A stretch of DNA of 64,000 nt from Megalonaias nervosa (GCA_016617855.1 JAECUM010009305.1:39773-103772); one strand, 5' to 3'. Shown: positions 49,401 to 59,469, counted from the stretch's first letter. Notes: generated from the letters alone by a model not told the origin. Numbers and translations: made by a program.

Positions 49401-51675
49401 GACAATAGAATCATTCGAAACCTGGATGCTGCAATAACAGGTCTCATCAATACAATTGTTACATAACCGACATGTAGCAATACTGGCTGCCTATAAACCT
49501 CTCACTGACAAGATCAAGTGATTAACTGAACAAAAGTATCCACCAGATCAATTCCCTCTTATGAGTTACAATAGTAACAAAACCTGTCAGGGACTGGGGG
49601 TGACTAGATCCCACCAGCAGATGGGAGGGTACGCCTCCATATTCATACAGTCATCACTTTCTAACAGGGAATGATGCTCTACTGTCTGAAAAGAATTTCC
49701 ACAGTTAAAGATAGGACCATTTATTCTTTTTAACTGCTGAGTTCCGAAGCCATCTCTGACAATCTTATGTGATAAGATTTTCAAATCAGAACCATGGCAG
49801 TTATATTTTGATGTAAGATTAGCATCATTTTCATTTAGGACCAAGATGACATCATCAGAAGTCTTTTATTGAAAACCTTATTTTGACATGACCAGCAATC
49901 TCAGAGCAGTAGTAACAAAATTTTAAGATGGCAGCTGAGGTGGCCATATCGGATGCATGAGCATCACCATTTTCAATTAGGACCAACTAGATGCTAGCAA
50001 TAATTTGAACTTGAAGTTTCATAGCAATCCTCCAGGAAACAGTGATAACATAACCTATGCTAATGGAAAGACAGATAGACATCAGACAACAGGCCATACC
50101 ATAAGCTCTTCTGGTCTATGACTACTAGAACACAAAACATGTCTGCACGATTTTATCCTGAAACCAAAATAAATTTCTTATCAAATTTCATTTAAAATAT
50201 CAAGAATTGGCGCTTAAAATTCTTGTAATAAAATTTTTTTTGAGATGTCAACAAGGAAAAAAAAATATAAAAATACAATACAGGATATACTCACCTGTAA
50301 GTCAAATCCATCATGTTTAATTTGCTTTTATGTTATTTTTTTTAATTCATTATACCTTATGGGTTATGTAAAATTGTATTTTGTAGCTGATCTTGTCCAA
50401 AATCAAGTTTATTGTCTGCTGAAAAGAATCACTAATTTTTTTTCTGTTCTGTAAACAATATTAGGATCATTATCAAAAGAAGTAAATATATTTATCTTGG
50501 ACTGAGTCAAGGACATTGTGTTTACCATGTTCCTTGTTATAATTTTAGTAACAGAATCTTAAGTTTCCATTAAATAATAGTGTTTTTATTAGAAAATGCT
50601 AATTGTGACAAAGGTCAAGAAGATGGCTTTACTGGAAAATTATTTATTCTTTCTATAAGATCTTGAGGCAGAAGCATTTGTTGTGTTTTGTGTTTGATTA
50701 GGGATACAATTATTTAATTCAAATTATTCTTTTCTGGAAATACAAAATGCTCTATAATATTCTTGGAAAGAGACATTATCTGGAAATTAGAGTGAACTGT
50801 ATCAATCGGCTATATTTCTACTAATATCGCGACCAGCAATTCCAGACCATTTCGGCAACTGCCGATATCATGACTAGCACTTAATAGGAAATCGGTCATT
50901 TTATTAAAGATTGAAAATAATTGAGAATTGGGGAATTCATGATCTTTTTGCATTCGGCATGAATCCATGAATCACTGAAAAATTCATGAAATTCACACCA
51001 AAATCGTGTGGGTTAGCAGCTATGCTTTATTCATTTGGACTTTTTCTAGGATTATTTGCGATTTAATTTAAAATACCGTAAGTTCTTTTTACATTTTTAC
51101 TTTGTATTTTAGGAAAATAAAAAATATCTGTTGAATTTTACAAAGCTTGTTGCTTCTCACTCTTTTCTATTACTTGTTTTAAGACCAAAGAGTCGTAATA
51201 AACTGCAAAGACCTAGATCTACAATCACATAATGTGCTGGCTGATCTGGGTGTCTGCAGTTCGTTAGGATTCATTAATAGATAAAAATAACATAGACTCT
51301 GATCTGCTTGCATATTATTTGACAGCAGATCAGGGTTTATGTTGTTTGCAGTTAAGTTTGACTTGTAAACGAGCATATAGGTAAATATGAAGGTACTTTC
51401 ACAAGCAGTGCTGGAAAAATGGAAATCATATAAACCAAACTAGAATTTACATTTGTGAGGTCCCCAAATGCAGCTCGTCTCTTTTGTGTTGGATCCTGCA
51501 GACTCTCACCCTGTCTCTTGCCAATTATGTTGTTGTTGATGTTGTTGTTGACCTGGACCAAAACCTGGGATGTAGTAGTGGCCTTCAAGGTGTTCTGGGA
51601 GGTAGTCGGAATTTTGATGGGGATTTGCGTAGAGCTCTTCACCTGATTGGGTTGTGCTTGTTCAGGTTCATGCGG
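24012..51675 (-). CDS. CCNB3: Cyclin B3, partial (7 exons found)
   Basis: Exons on the minus strand, in order: 51451-51675, 44976-45226, 41452-41524, 39439-39531, 31674-31904, 24997-25152 and probably 24012-24061. All joins keep frame and GT-AG borders, giving about 343 residues plus 16 from the last. Cyclin B3 activates CDK1/CDK2 and promotes anaphase, notably in meiosis, and is destroyed by APC/C. Visible marks: destruction box RRAAFGDLTN, where F stands in the usual L position as is typical of B3; a basic and Ser-rich linker; KEN box in DKENLGDP; cyclin box MRAILVDWLVEVQENFELNH; ERCPPLVEDFLYICDDAYKR. The initiator exon and C-terminal cyclin-fold exons were not found. The span of over 27 kb comes from transposon-rich introns. 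Confidence 0.93.
24997..25152 (-). CDS. CCNB3: CCNB3 cyclin-box exon 2
   Basis: 156 nt, 52 codons, phase 0 in and out, acceptor gttttcttggcag and donor GTTTGT. It encodes ERCPPLVEDFLYICDDAYKR, REFLSMERAILKTIGFDIGM and PLSYRFLRRYAK, completing the first cyclin fold and entering the second. The join CKFD|ERCPP reproduces the family sequence. Confidence 0.95.
26117..26408. repeat. 36-bp minisatellite, about 8 copies
   Basis: Unit caaggattccccatttcacc + ctctgtgttacattgt, mostly 36 bp with one 40-bp variant containing an extra gttt. Because 36 is divisible by three, several frames stay open, but nothing supports translation. It lies in a CCNB3 intron. Confidence 0.95.
26520..26612 (-). mobile_element. 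SINE family 1 fragment
   Basis: Only the 3' tail of the SINE remains, in reverse orientation: gtgtgtatgatttgaatttt followed by the tttttcagtcatatcact segment. 5' truncation is the normal outcome of retroposition. Confidence 0.6.
27285..27411 (-). pseudogene. DIRS-like tyrosine recombinase C-terminal fragment
   Basis: The minus strand reads THEVMAIAISWIYSNHFSLG then DVMRVVLGCSHTSF, a stop, and SFYL. In DIRS recombinases the H-x-x-R box reads HEVR and the nucleophile Tyr is in F.(F/Y)YL. Here the box Arg is Met, and a stop precedes the FYL block. Confidence 0.65.
27722..28550. mobile_element. Terminal-inverted-repeat element inserted in the DIRS-like element
   Basis: The left end reads acatacatgccaacccctgg and the reverse of the right end reads acatacatgccagccattaa. 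Both are followed by gtaatc-rich sequence (gtgtaatccgagc; ggcgtaatcattatg). About 0.83 kb with no coding capacity. No clear target duplication was found. Confidence 0.5.
29050..29310 (-). pseudogene. DIRS-like reverse transcriptase fragment
   Basis: Pieces in shifting frames: EVHTHLQKGTVKKEENNLTP then GVYSLNYSVSKK, and YNWAVCLDLQDA followed by a stop in place of the usual Tyr. DIRS/Ty3-type RTs show L.KG.I......GFYS..F.V.KK and later W...DL.DAY.HIPI. Frame changes and the stop show it is dead. Confidence 0.65.
31674..31904 (-). CDS. CCNB3: CCNB3 cyclin-box exon 1
   Basis: 231 nt, 77 codons, phase 0 in and out, acceptor ttcctttttcag and donor GTAAGT. It encodes LKFMVTPYLSKQTSLTSNMR, then AILVDWLVEVQENFELNHET, LYLAVKLVDTYLSYKKIEKE and HLQLVGAAAVFISCKFD. 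This contains the CDK-contacting MRAIL helix and the conserved Asp-Trp and Lys of the cyclin fold. It is B3-like rather than B1-like around ENFELNHETLYLAVKLVD. Confidence 0.95.
32426..32534. mobile_element. hAT-type MITE with perfect 8-bp target duplication
   Basis: 109 bp. Left end caatggttacaaaccct; reverse of right end cagtggttaccaaccct. The flanks gattagac (32418-32425) and gattagac (32535-32542) are identical 8-mers, the hAT signature. Non-coding. Confidence 0.85.
32581..32623 (-). other. Candidate cryptic/poison exon in CCNB3 intron
   Basis: 43 nt between a good acceptor (ttgcatcttcag) and a perfect donor (GTAAGT) on the CCNB3 strand. Inserted between the KEN-box and cyclin-box exons it would shift frame, since 43 is not a multiple of three. 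The normal join KERE|LKFMVTPYL needs no extra residues, so this is not part of the main product. Confidence 0.25.
33371..33595. repeat. GGATGGATGGACAGACAGA minisatellite
   Basis: Irregular units of about 35-40 bp, ggatggatggacagacagat followed by agagatagatgggaca, repeated roughly six times. In a CCNB3 intron. Confidence 0.9.
33536..33943 (-). other. Unassigned open frame
   Basis: About 135 codons on the minus strand starting MFTEKLVIDKWGSITLCCVQ; its last codons run into the minisatellite at 33371-33595. I do not recognise it, and no splice-site pair or family motif supports it. It may be a transposon relic in a CCNB3 intron. Confidence 0.12.
34375..34449. repeat. (TA)n microsatellite
   Basis: About 37 uninterrupted TA units in a CCNB3 intron. 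Confidence 0.97.
35105..35262. repeat. 77-bp direct repeat, 2 copies
   Basis: taaattgacgcaccc(c)aatg, ttttgctgattaacacaaaa and aaaggtttggtcta occur twice, with near-identical sequence. Confidence 0.85.
35983..37000. mobile_element. 1-kb terminal-inverted-repeat element, copy 1
   Basis: Left end cagaggtctcgctaggattt; reverse of right end cagaggtctcagaaacgctt. Interior words such as gttgcagtcccctcccagaa recur in the copy at 56487-57412. It contains a threefold 142-bp tandem repeat (36470-36902). Non-coding. Confidence 0.65.
36470..36902. repeat. 142-bp tandem repeat, 3 copies
   Basis: Copies begin atactcttataa at 36470, 36616 and 36760. Each contains gtaaatatcag, a cacc/ccag-rich stretch, ctttgaactt and gcatcatgttcttt; the third is diverged with a short insertion. 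Confidence 0.85.
37029..37469 (+). pseudogene. hAT transposase core fragment
   Basis: 146 codons open, from MQFYKQDIAAKVLLKCVHWL to KGIALLALVTLYN. Contains MADESTDIANNKRLVIYALI, the first catalytic-Asp region of the RNase-H-like fold in hAT transposases. It ends far short of the usual 600-plus residues. Confidence 0.7.
38768..39340. repeat. ~60-bp minisatellite beside the KEN-box exon
   Basis: About nine degenerate units built on gtgaagcttgaccaggtgat, ggacaaggataacactatat and gcctctgcatagtgac. It ends about 100 bp from the donor of the CCNB3 exon at 39439. Confidence 0.9.
39439..39531 (-). CDS. CCNB3: CCNB3 exon with KEN box
   Basis: 93 nt, 31 codons, phase 0 in and out, acceptor caaatatttcag and donor GTAAGA. 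It encodes AFDDVDKENLGDPVQVALYA then FDIFQYYKERE, the helix that precedes the cyclin box. KEN is a second APC/C degron. A roughly 60-bp minisatellite ends about 100 bp past the donor. Confidence 0.92.
39650..40370 (+). repeat. Dispersed repeat A copy 4 plus linked repeat B, part of an intragenic duplication
   Basis: Repeat A (39650-40065), then repeat B (40069-40280, with gtgtctgcagttagttagga and tgttgtttgcagtt), then a near-identical copy of the end of CCNB3 exon 51451-51675. The whole block parallels 50690-51500 in order and orientation. Confidence 0.8.
40321..40362 (-). pseudogene. Pseudo-exon: duplicated end of CCNB3 D-box exon
   Basis: Near-identical to 51451-51501 (atttgtgaggtccccaaatg, then gtc..ggatcctgcag), including the flanking donor and at least 30 bp of intron. 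A 10-bp deletion relative to the true exon breaks the frame, and the 5' part of the exon and its acceptor are missing. Confidence 0.8.
41452..41524 (-). CDS. CCNB3: CCNB3 small acidic linker exon
   Basis: 73 nt between acceptor gatgttcttcag and donor GTAAAA. The phase-2 join restores Ser, then SNKDADSSDQEQDDKEESEQ and KKPQ. The acidic content and perfect phase link it to the KEN-box exon. Confidence 0.78.
41736..41892. repeat. Degenerate ~37-bp tandem repeat
   Basis: Four to five loose copies of ttatctaaatgtaggacac with variable spacers. In a CCNB3 intron. Confidence 0.6.
41893..44975. other. CCNB3 intron, little recognised
   Basis: No conserved exon. Short homopolymers (for example 43125-43139) and unassigned short frames only. 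Confidence 0.5.
44976..45226 (-). CDS. CCNB3: CCNB3 exon, basic/Ser-rich linker
   Basis: 251 nt between acceptor tgtttactttaag and donor GTATTT. It starts AFKEQNVVKDPLKKGKVIVK directly after the D-box ...DLTN and then runs through Lys-rich and Ser/Glu-rich disordered sequence (SSQKSVKSSEDSCSSQESLG). Sequence conservation is weak here, as expected of the linker; the call rests on open frame, splice signals and phase (0 in, 2 out) fitting both neighbours. Confidence 0.8.
45227..49859. other. CCNB3 intron, little recognised
   Basis: Apart from dispersed repeat D (47555-47735) I see only AT-rich sequence with chance frames of under 105 codons. No splice-bounded conserved exon. Confidence 0.5.
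47555..47735. repeat. Dispersed repeat D, copy 1
   Basis: aaaattatggcaggcaggtc, T-rich tract, accatgggggaaaaagtgc, and ggccaactggaaacac match the order seen at 59470-59615. Confidence 0.6.
49860..50140 (-). repeat. Dispersed repeat E, copy 2 (CCNB3 intron)
   Basis: Contains aagtttcatagcaatcctcc, attaggaccaacta and gaggtggccatatcgg, the reverse of the words at 19985-20450. Confidence 0.45.
50690..51450 (+). repeat. Dispersed repeat A copy 5 plus repeat B, adjoining a CCNB3 exon
   Basis: Repeat A with ttttgtattttagg-type core and agcttgttgcttctcactct, followed by repeat B (51198-51410). Stray repeat-B fragments also lie near 1611, 24813 and 63030 (agatcaggatctttgttgtt). Confidence 0.75.
51451..51675 (-). 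CDS. CCNB3: CCNB3 exon with B3-type destruction box
   Basis: 225 nt, 75 codons, phase 0 at both ends, acceptor ctatttattgtag and donor GTAAAT. It encodes a Gln/Thr/Asn-rich N-terminal region with a repetitive NNNINNNI run, then KRQGESLQDPTQKRRAAFGD and LTN. R..F....N is the cyclin-B3 form of the APC/C D-box. An upstream coding exon ending in phase 0 must hold the start codon. Confidence 0.88.
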
Positions 51676-52489
51676 CTACAATAAATAGATGGCGATTATA
51701 AGTCTTTACATACTGATAGTTTAAGCGGTAATACTTAACTGAAAAAATGCCAAGAAAAAATGAAAATTAAACATACCTCTTGTTAATTATAATATCAACA
51801 ACTTGACCAGACCAGAAGTGTCATTTTACCTGACTGGGAAACTGCAGCATATCAGCCCAGTGTTTTTAAGTAACTGCATTAAACATTAAATCAAAAGTTT
51901 GTGTTCTCTCTTTTGCTTTCTTATTTTCCCACGTTTTTGAAGAGGAGGTGGACATCATATTATTCTGCCTGTCTATCTGTCTAGAATGCATGCACAAGTG
52001 ATATCAAGCAACTACTAACAGTCTGAGATCGAGACTTCAGACTTTGGGATATGCTCAATCGATTCTAGAAATGAAAAATTTGGAAGGTGGTAGGTGATCT
52101 GATCCGGGTTAGCTAGAAATTAGCTAAGAATGAATCTTGTATTTGTGTGCCTCATCCCTGTATCAAAAATGAATTCTTCCATCACTCCAGGACCAACATG
52201 GGGGAATACTTGTGTACTGACCAGCTTGTATAGAATTACTGGTTTTTCTCTGTGTATTGACACAAATGGCATTTAAATCATTCATGAATGAAGCGAATTA
52301 TGTATTTCTATCTACATTTCAAGATACTTATGAAATTTTTTTTTACCAAGCTACAGACATGGATATCATTCACAATGCTGAGCAGAATCAACTATTGATA
52401 CTGACTGAACTTTTAATGAATAATACACAAACCTTTTCATGATAAATGTCTGTTTTAGTTCTTAATCATAAAATTACAAAAATAAAAAC

Positions 52490-52747
52490 GGGGCCCTGAG
52501 TGGCCCAATGGTCTAAAGCGCTCTCCGTTACGGATCACTGCCATCTCACCCCTGTCTGCGTGGGTTCGAGTCTCGGATTCGGCGAATGTGGATATGTGAG
52601 AAAGCTTGCCAGTAGTTTCTCGTGGGTTGGTGGTTCTTTCCGCGGATTTCCCGGTTTCTTCCTTCACCATTAATACTGGCCGACATGTATAACCTATCGT
52701 GTGCTGAAAAATGGCATTAAGCCCTACAACAACAACAACAACAACAA
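52490..52747 (+). mobile_element. tRNA-derived SINE, family 2
   Basis: The head looks like a tRNA: gggccctgagtggcccaatg gives the A box and gggttcgagtctc the B box. A core follows with ttccgcggatttcccggttt, and the tail is caacaacaac. Unrelated to family 1. Single copy in this window. Confidence 0.75.
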
Positions 52748-53484
52748 AAATAAAAACACATTTCCTTAAAAATATGTAATGCTAGAATAATGGAATCTGA
52801 TAGTGTTTGACAGGTTTCAAATATAAAGGGGGCCCAAGTGGTGACTTCCAATTCAAAAAGTAGACCAATGGTGTAGTCATAATGGGTCCACCCTATAACC
52901 CCCTCCCTGCCCCCCGAAGTGACTGGAAGCCTGTAACCTACAAAATTACTGGCTACAAATTTTCTTTTAGTGAAAATTGTTAAGAAAATATGGGAAGAAA
53001 TTACCTGAAATCAATGAGTTACTTGAATTTGTTTAATATTTTCATCAAGGCTATTACCATTAGTAGAATGGGGGTTTATCTGTGCCACTGTTGGCCCATT
53101 AAATCTTTCTTTTTGCAAAATTTTTTGTTTATTTTGCAAAAATCCAATAATGACAAAAACTGGCTTAAACTTTGCTAGTATGCAGCACTAAATGTTACAT
53201 TTTTCCTCATTTCTTTAAACAGTTCAGTGTCAGATTTCTGAAATCAAAAAGTTACAGGGCTCCTGCACCAAAATGATCTTTATTTTACCGGAGTTTTCCA
53301 TAAAATTTTAAGGAGAAAATTACAAATTCCAGGAGTTATTTTTAAAGCCTGATACTTTGATTAAAGACACAATACTGCAGTTGAAGGCATGTGTGCAAAA
53401 GTCTCTTAGTTACCAGACTCAACCATGGCTACCGATGTAATATGGAAATTATTGCACAATCACTCACTGCAAAATAGCAAAGAA

Positions 53485-53595
53485 AAATAAGGAGGATGAG
53501 AAGACCCTGAAAGTACACGTATTGATATTACCAGTAAATAAAGACAAAGACCCTGAAAGTACACATATTGATATTACCAGTAAATGAAGACAAAA
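53485..53595. repeat. Direct repeat, 2 copies
   Basis: gaccctgaaagtacacgtat and tgatattaccagtaaat occur twice about 47 bp apart. Confidence 0.8.
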
Positions 53596-54403
53596 TTTCT
53601 TGCACTCATACTCAAGTACTTTAAAAAGCACTCTTTTTTCTTTGTGAAATGAGGAATCCTGTCTTTGAATTTCCATGCAACTCATAAAACAAAGAACGGG
53701 TAATTTCGTGTAGTACTGAACTAATATTCAAACAATAATGTCTATTTTTGGCAAATCTGTCAATCAGAAATTGTTATCTGAATATTTGTTGCATTATTTG
53801 AAGAGTAACATGTCTTTTTTAAATGCATCTTATGAATTACTCAAATTCTGAGAGGGTACCCACAAATGGTTGTGTCACTTAGCGACCATACCACATTTAT
53901 GTACATACGCTACCCATAGTCCCACAAAGCTGGTGACTTGACAGCAGCCATGGTCAAATCTTGCATTGCTGCAAAGGAACACTTTGAAGTATGTTCCCAA
54001 CACAGAAATAAGGCCAGCGCAAACTTTGTAAATTCCAACAGCTGTGTAGTGGTATGACATCTAATATCATAAATCACAAACATCCTGCTGTCCTGTTAGG
54101 CAAATTAGCATAGAGTAATTAGAGATATATAGTGCAAGCAATGAAAATGGACAGCAACAATTGGTCAGAGTTCATTTTCTAATCATTATAAAGCTGAAAA
54201 TATATATAGGTACATAAAAAAAACTAAATAAAACATTGACTATAATCTTGATTTAAATTAAAATTAAACAGCATTTTCTCTCATTTCTTCCTTAGAAGCA
54301 TGATTCAGTTTTGAATATTCTTGGTCCAAAAGTTAAACTGCCTAAAAGCTGGTGGGGTTTTTTAAATACTGATTTTGACCCAACTCAGTATTAAGAATTA
54401 CAA

Positions 54404-54428
54404 ATTGTGTGTGTGTGTGTGTGCGTGT
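54404..54428. repeat. (GT)n microsatellite
   Basis: Short GT/GC dinucleotide run. Confidence 0.85.
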
Positions 54429-55396
54429 GCACAAAAAAGGCGCATTTTTTTCTGCAAACAAATATTGGATATATTCTGCCAGGAATAACATCAGGTTACC
54501 AGCTGGGTGAAAATCTCAATTTGTATGTAAGTCTAAGCTTTGCACCTCCAAGGTCCAAATACGAAAATAAATAATCAGAATAGAGAGAACACAGTCAAAA
54601 CAATGTTGCTTACTGAGGGTACTTAAACTTTCTAACAATGAAATATGCAATAATTATCTACCTTAATTTCACAACTGAAATATTATGCATTCTAATCATT
54701 GTAAGTAGTAACTTTTAAACCAGTCAGCTTTCACTATCGACAAGTAATTCTTCAAAATTGAGGAGGCTGTGAATGGATGTTTTGAAGGAAACTAAATTGT
54801 GGGTTTTTGCAGACATAAGTCTGTTCTCAAACCGACGAATGAATATTTCACAGAGTCTCATATCTCTAAGGACTGGCTAGCTGCAGTAGAGCATAACTTT
54901 GTCCCACCAGGCACCCAGTTGCACAATTCTAACATTTTTTTTGGCCTCATAATTCAGTTTGGTCTGATGCAGAAAATATTTATGGAGCAAAACGAGGCAT
55001 AAATAATGATGAGTGCCTTTATGGACAGGAAGGGCAGTCAGCAATCGAGGGTCGGGTGGAGTGTTTCAAAGTTTTTAACCATGTCTCTTTTAAAGTATTA
55101 TTTGGTAAGGTCCAATATCATTGCATTGATCCGAGGAATATTTTCACTCTGGTTTTTCTTCAGGTTATTGTTTTGTTTTTTTTACCAACAGAAGCTTGTA
55201 TCAGACACATAAGATGAAAAAGTCTACATTTTCTTACTTGGTTTTTTGATGAATAAATGTTGCATATCCATGTTGAGAATTCTTTTTTAATTACCGTGAA
55301 GACTGTAGTCATTCAAAACTCATATTGAAACTATTTATTATTACAACAGTATTAATACCAACTGTAACAAATCAAGACTACAATGGTTAAACACAC

Positions 55397-55945
55397 CTTC
55401 TGAATTGTAACAGCAGTGCAGACTCAGAAAAGCTCACCCTATTAGACACATCTTTAACAAAACTTTTCAAAACTGAGAACATTTGACTAATTAGTTTGTT
55501 ATCAGCCTTCCTTTGGAAATTAAAAATTAAATAATACTCCAAACAGCTTAGAATCAGAACAATTGTCCATGAATCTGCTGCTTGTAATATTAGTTTTTTT
55601 CTGTCCTCCATGGCTTGTAGACCTGGAAGGTGTCTAGCAAAACCTCCAAACTGCTGTTCTTTGTGAACGGCTGCCTCCACTGCCACCTCAACATCCAATG
55701 GCAAAAAAATAATATCCATATCACAGACATGGGAAACCACCAGCCAGCTACCTACCCACCAAAATCTCTCCAAAAGAAAGGAGGGGTGGGTCAGGTATAA
55801 ATTGTGAAAGCCGCCAACTAGGTACATCCTAGAATAGAATCGACAAAGCAAGAGAAAGGTTAGCAGACCATGTAAAACGTGACATAAGTCAGTCAAATAA
55901 GAGAGCAATGCTACCAGAACAACATAGGCCAAACTGAAGAGTACA
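55397..55945 (-). CDS. Unassigned 180-codon open frame with splice-like ends
   Basis: The longest open frame in the window not explained by a repeat. It runs from an acceptor-like ctgtactcttcag to a donor-like AAG|GTGTGT. The first half is hydrophobic and unlike any family I know. The second half has FARHLPGLQAMEDRKKLILQ followed by AADSWTIVLIL, which weakly recalls the helix 3-5 signature of nuclear-receptor ligand-binding domains (F..FA...PG...L...D...L...). A true exon could start internally near 55680 after a T-rich tract. No DNA-binding domain or last exon was found. It may equally be a chance frame or a transposon remnant. Confidence 0.25.
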
Positions 55946-56486
55946 GCTCAGAATGGAGGCTGGAGAGACTAGTCCTGGCAATATGCTACATGTGTGGAGT
56001 GACATAGAAAGAATATCTTTTGAAGATATACAAATTTAAATTGATTAGATGAATATGTACTCAAATTGAGATGTGTTGTAAAAGCAGGGTCAGGCTTTGA
56101 CAGGCTATTTATGTTTCCCTAATGTAAGAAAAAAAATTTTATGAATACACTTCAAATAGTTCTATGCATTCTCCTTTTTCACTGGCCATTACTAAGTAAT
56201 CAGCTTCAAAAATGGCAGCATCCAAAGGAGTGAATGGGTAGATATTTCAGCAAAAGAAATCTCTTTAAGTATTTTTTCTTCTTTCTTTCTTTTTAATGTC
56301 ATTTACTATTTTAGTAATTCAGTGACCTAGAGGGCAAGACAAATCAATATACATGTTAGATGGGTTGCAGCTGTTGGCCTTATGACTTCTGATTCAAAAT
56401 AATTTGGCATTGATGATAATAATAAATATTTCCTGATGATAATATATTGAAATACTTGAATAGGAATTGAATAAAGGCTACATATA

Positions 56487-57412
56487 TAGAGGTTTCAGAA
56501 ACGCTTAATCCCGTGTAAATGGAAGCAATTTTTAAAATCTGGAATTTAGAAGAAAAAAAGTACTCAGTTTGCACTCGTTTTCTGTAACATTACATCAACA
56601 TTTACATTCTAGCACATGTATTTTGCACATGGCTTTCTCCAACTACACTAAAAATACACCATTATTCAGATTAGCCAATTAGCACTTAGAATTTTTCCAG
56701 TATCTTGGGTCAACACAAGAGTTGTGTACATGATCATAATACTAGAATTGTTTAAAACTGATAGTGTCAACAACTCACATAATTTCAACACATGCAGAAG
56801 TTGAATAATGCATAGGTTATAGTTTGAAATGATTCTATGCAATGGCTTGAATAAAGAATAAAATTGTATTGATAAAATTCTCAAGGATTTTCCATGCCTT
56901 CTGTTGAGGTCATGCTCATTAATTATGCATTGTTTCCAAGTGTAGCCAAATAAGCAGTCATGTGACCTCAAAATCAAGACATGTCAAGACTAGGACAAAA
57001 TACTGTTAGCATATCTGGATAAGTATTCTTGGGTTAGACAGAAAATTGATGAAGAATGTAATGAGATTCAGATGAGTGCTAAAGTTGCTAGAACTAACAG
57101 TACATATGGGACAATAGCCAAGTGTAAGAAAGTGTGTGATGCCTAGTCTAGCTTAGTGTTTGGAATAAGATATTTCCTTGAATTGACAAAAGTCAGTCCC
57201 ACTCTGATAAACAAACAAGAGCTATATGTCAGTGGTGTAAAAAAATGTGGAAAATTTGACTCAATAACAACTACTGGATTTTTTAATCTGTGAAGTTACA
57301 CATTTTTTATGCAAGAGACACCTAGAGACCACCTACTTGCTTCTGGGAGGGGACTACAACTTTTGGTGGTGAGTCCTGGGCTCCAAGTTTTAAAATCCTA
57401 GTGAGATCTCTG
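56487..57412. mobile_element. 1-kb terminal-inverted-repeat element, copy 2
   Basis: Reverse-oriented relative of 35983-37000. Left end tagaggtttcagaaacgctt; the right end reads, inward on the other strand, cagagatctcactaggattt. The interior includes the reverse of gttgtagtcccctcccagaa. It lacks the 142-bp tandem repeats. Confidence 0.65.
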
Positions 57413-59469
57413 AAATTTTCAAAATTTAAAATTATTGTATTCATTTTAGCTCTCATTTTCCGCATGTTTCAGCACCTTGACATGGTGGACAATGAACTTT
57501 GTTACCTTGTGTTGAGACTTGGTCCTTCTTACATTCATCATTTTTTTTTATGGACAGGAATATTGTTTCTGCAAAATACAACAATTTATCATTAGCTTAC
57601 TAACATGGCTGTGTGTGTGTTTGTGAGTGTGTGTGTGTGTGTGTTGTGAAAGAGAGAGAACACATATCTGTCCTAATCCTTAAGACTTGAACTTGCAAGC
57701 TGGTTAACCACATTCCAAGAAAAAGTCTAAAAATAAAACAATGAAAATAATCTAAAGTAAAATATATGCTGCAAGTTGATTTGGTAATTTTATGCAAGGC
57801 ATTGTTGGTAAAACTGGTACAATGCTATACTTTTACTAGTTCACTACCAAAAGTCATGAACATTTTTGCAAAGAAATATAATACATGTACCTTGCAGAAT
57901 GTTACTCACAAGGAATTGCACAAATAGCCAGTATGTACAGGAATTTCCTTAGTCTGCTATGAATTATACTTCAAACAAAAGTGACATTCACTGACCTGCT
58001 CTAAATTAACTGAGCACTCATGCTATCAAGGTCGGAAGACTCATTTTTAACTTGTTCAAGTATTTCTTTACAAATCTGGGAGAATAAACCCATCAGACCA
58101 TGCTGAAATTGTCTTTACATTACTAGGATGATCACATTTTATTCATTCACTGGTCCAGGAAATTAAAGTAATTTTCCCAAAAAGATAGGTTTATGTTACT
58201 GGTTTTGCTGCTTTAGTTATATTTGCATTAGAAGCCAGATTTGATATATGCTGATGTCTGCCACCTGGACAAGCACTAAACCAGCAGCTGATAGCTGTCT
58301 CTGTGATAGTGCTTGCAATAAATGCTAAACAGTTTTCCTTCAGTCACTGAATTCAAGCCATGAGTAATTATCAGCCCAATGAGACTGAAAACTTCTCTGG
58401 CTCTTTACTTTGTCATATGTTACATGCATTACTGCCAATGTGACTCATGTTCCCTCAAAGTCACTGGCAGACTTACACTGTAGCCCTCCACTTTCATTTG
58501 AACTTTCCTTACCCTGATCATTTCTTATTACATACCAAGCAAGAATTATTTTGTAAACTTATATGTTAACAACTATTTTTAATATGGTCACTACATACAT
58601 TTTGTCATTAAATATAAACATACAAAGGTCCTGTATAACTTCAATACAATATCGCATGTGGATAATTGATCCTCTGCATAATCAATTTAAAATTAAAGAA
58701 TCAAGACTATCATTAAATCAGTTCATAATGAAAATCAACACAAATGTCCCTAAAGTGCCTTTCATTAAATTAATTGCAATAACTCACTTGACTGATTCTG
58801 GATTGATACCAAATTTTCAATGTTTAAATAAAGTCATATGATCTAAAAGATGCACAGCCAATGAAATTTACAAACTCAACAAGGTACAGTATGCCCATTA
58901 TAATAGCTGTAAGTAAGATTAACTCATTAACCCCTGGAAATTTTTGTCATTTTCACCTGAAATGGGAGTAGGAAACATATTTTGCTGGCTACTTCTAAAT
59001 ACATCCATATACATCTGATTCGAAGCAATATTCTTTTAGCCTGATGCAAGTTGTGTTAGAAACATTGTTTGTCATTGGCTCTTTTGCTCATGCATGTGCA
59101 AACCTGATGCCTAATTGTGTTAGAAACATTGTTTATCATTGGCTCTTTCGCTCACACATGTGCAGAAGGGTAGAAGTTTTAAAGATTTTTTTTTTTTATA
59201 TTGAAACCCATATTTTTGTGTCCCGGCCCTATTTACTCCAAATCCCCAACTTATCCTACTTTTTCGCAAATGTTCAATTGTTTGTGCACAGTTCAGCTTT
59301 AGATTGTTTGATTGATGTTTCTAAAGTCAAAGTCACACAGGTCACTTTGGCATTCAGAACCAACTATTTCAGTAATTAGTGTCATTTTTTAGAATTTGAC
59401 TACACATACCTTTAAATGGCAGTTATTCACTTTATTTGGATGCTCATAGAAGGCCAAAAAAAGTATTTT
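57413..59469. other. AT-rich DNA, little recognised
   Basis: Holds the GT run at 57609 and a local duplication around 59040-59160 (ttgtgttagaaacattgttt twice). No supported exon. Confidence 0.5.
57609..57645. repeat. (GT)n microsatellite
   Basis: Interrupted GT run of about 37 bp. Confidence 0.9.

Larger units (their letters stand above)
52748..55396. other. AT-rich DNA right of the first recognised CCNB3 exon
   Basis: Expected to include CCNB3 intron leading to the missing initiator exon. Only a short direct repeat and a GT run were recognised; no coding exon was supported. Confidence 0.45.

Noticed and set aside
54799..55212. Two adjacent plus-strand frames of about 67 codons
   Set aside because: No family similarity, no splice support, and no matching neighbours.
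57601..57606. ATGTTA followed by GTAAGC as a CCNB3 initiator micro-exon
   Set aside because: It is phase-compatible with the exon at 51675, but six bases next to a GT microsatellite are too easily found by chance.
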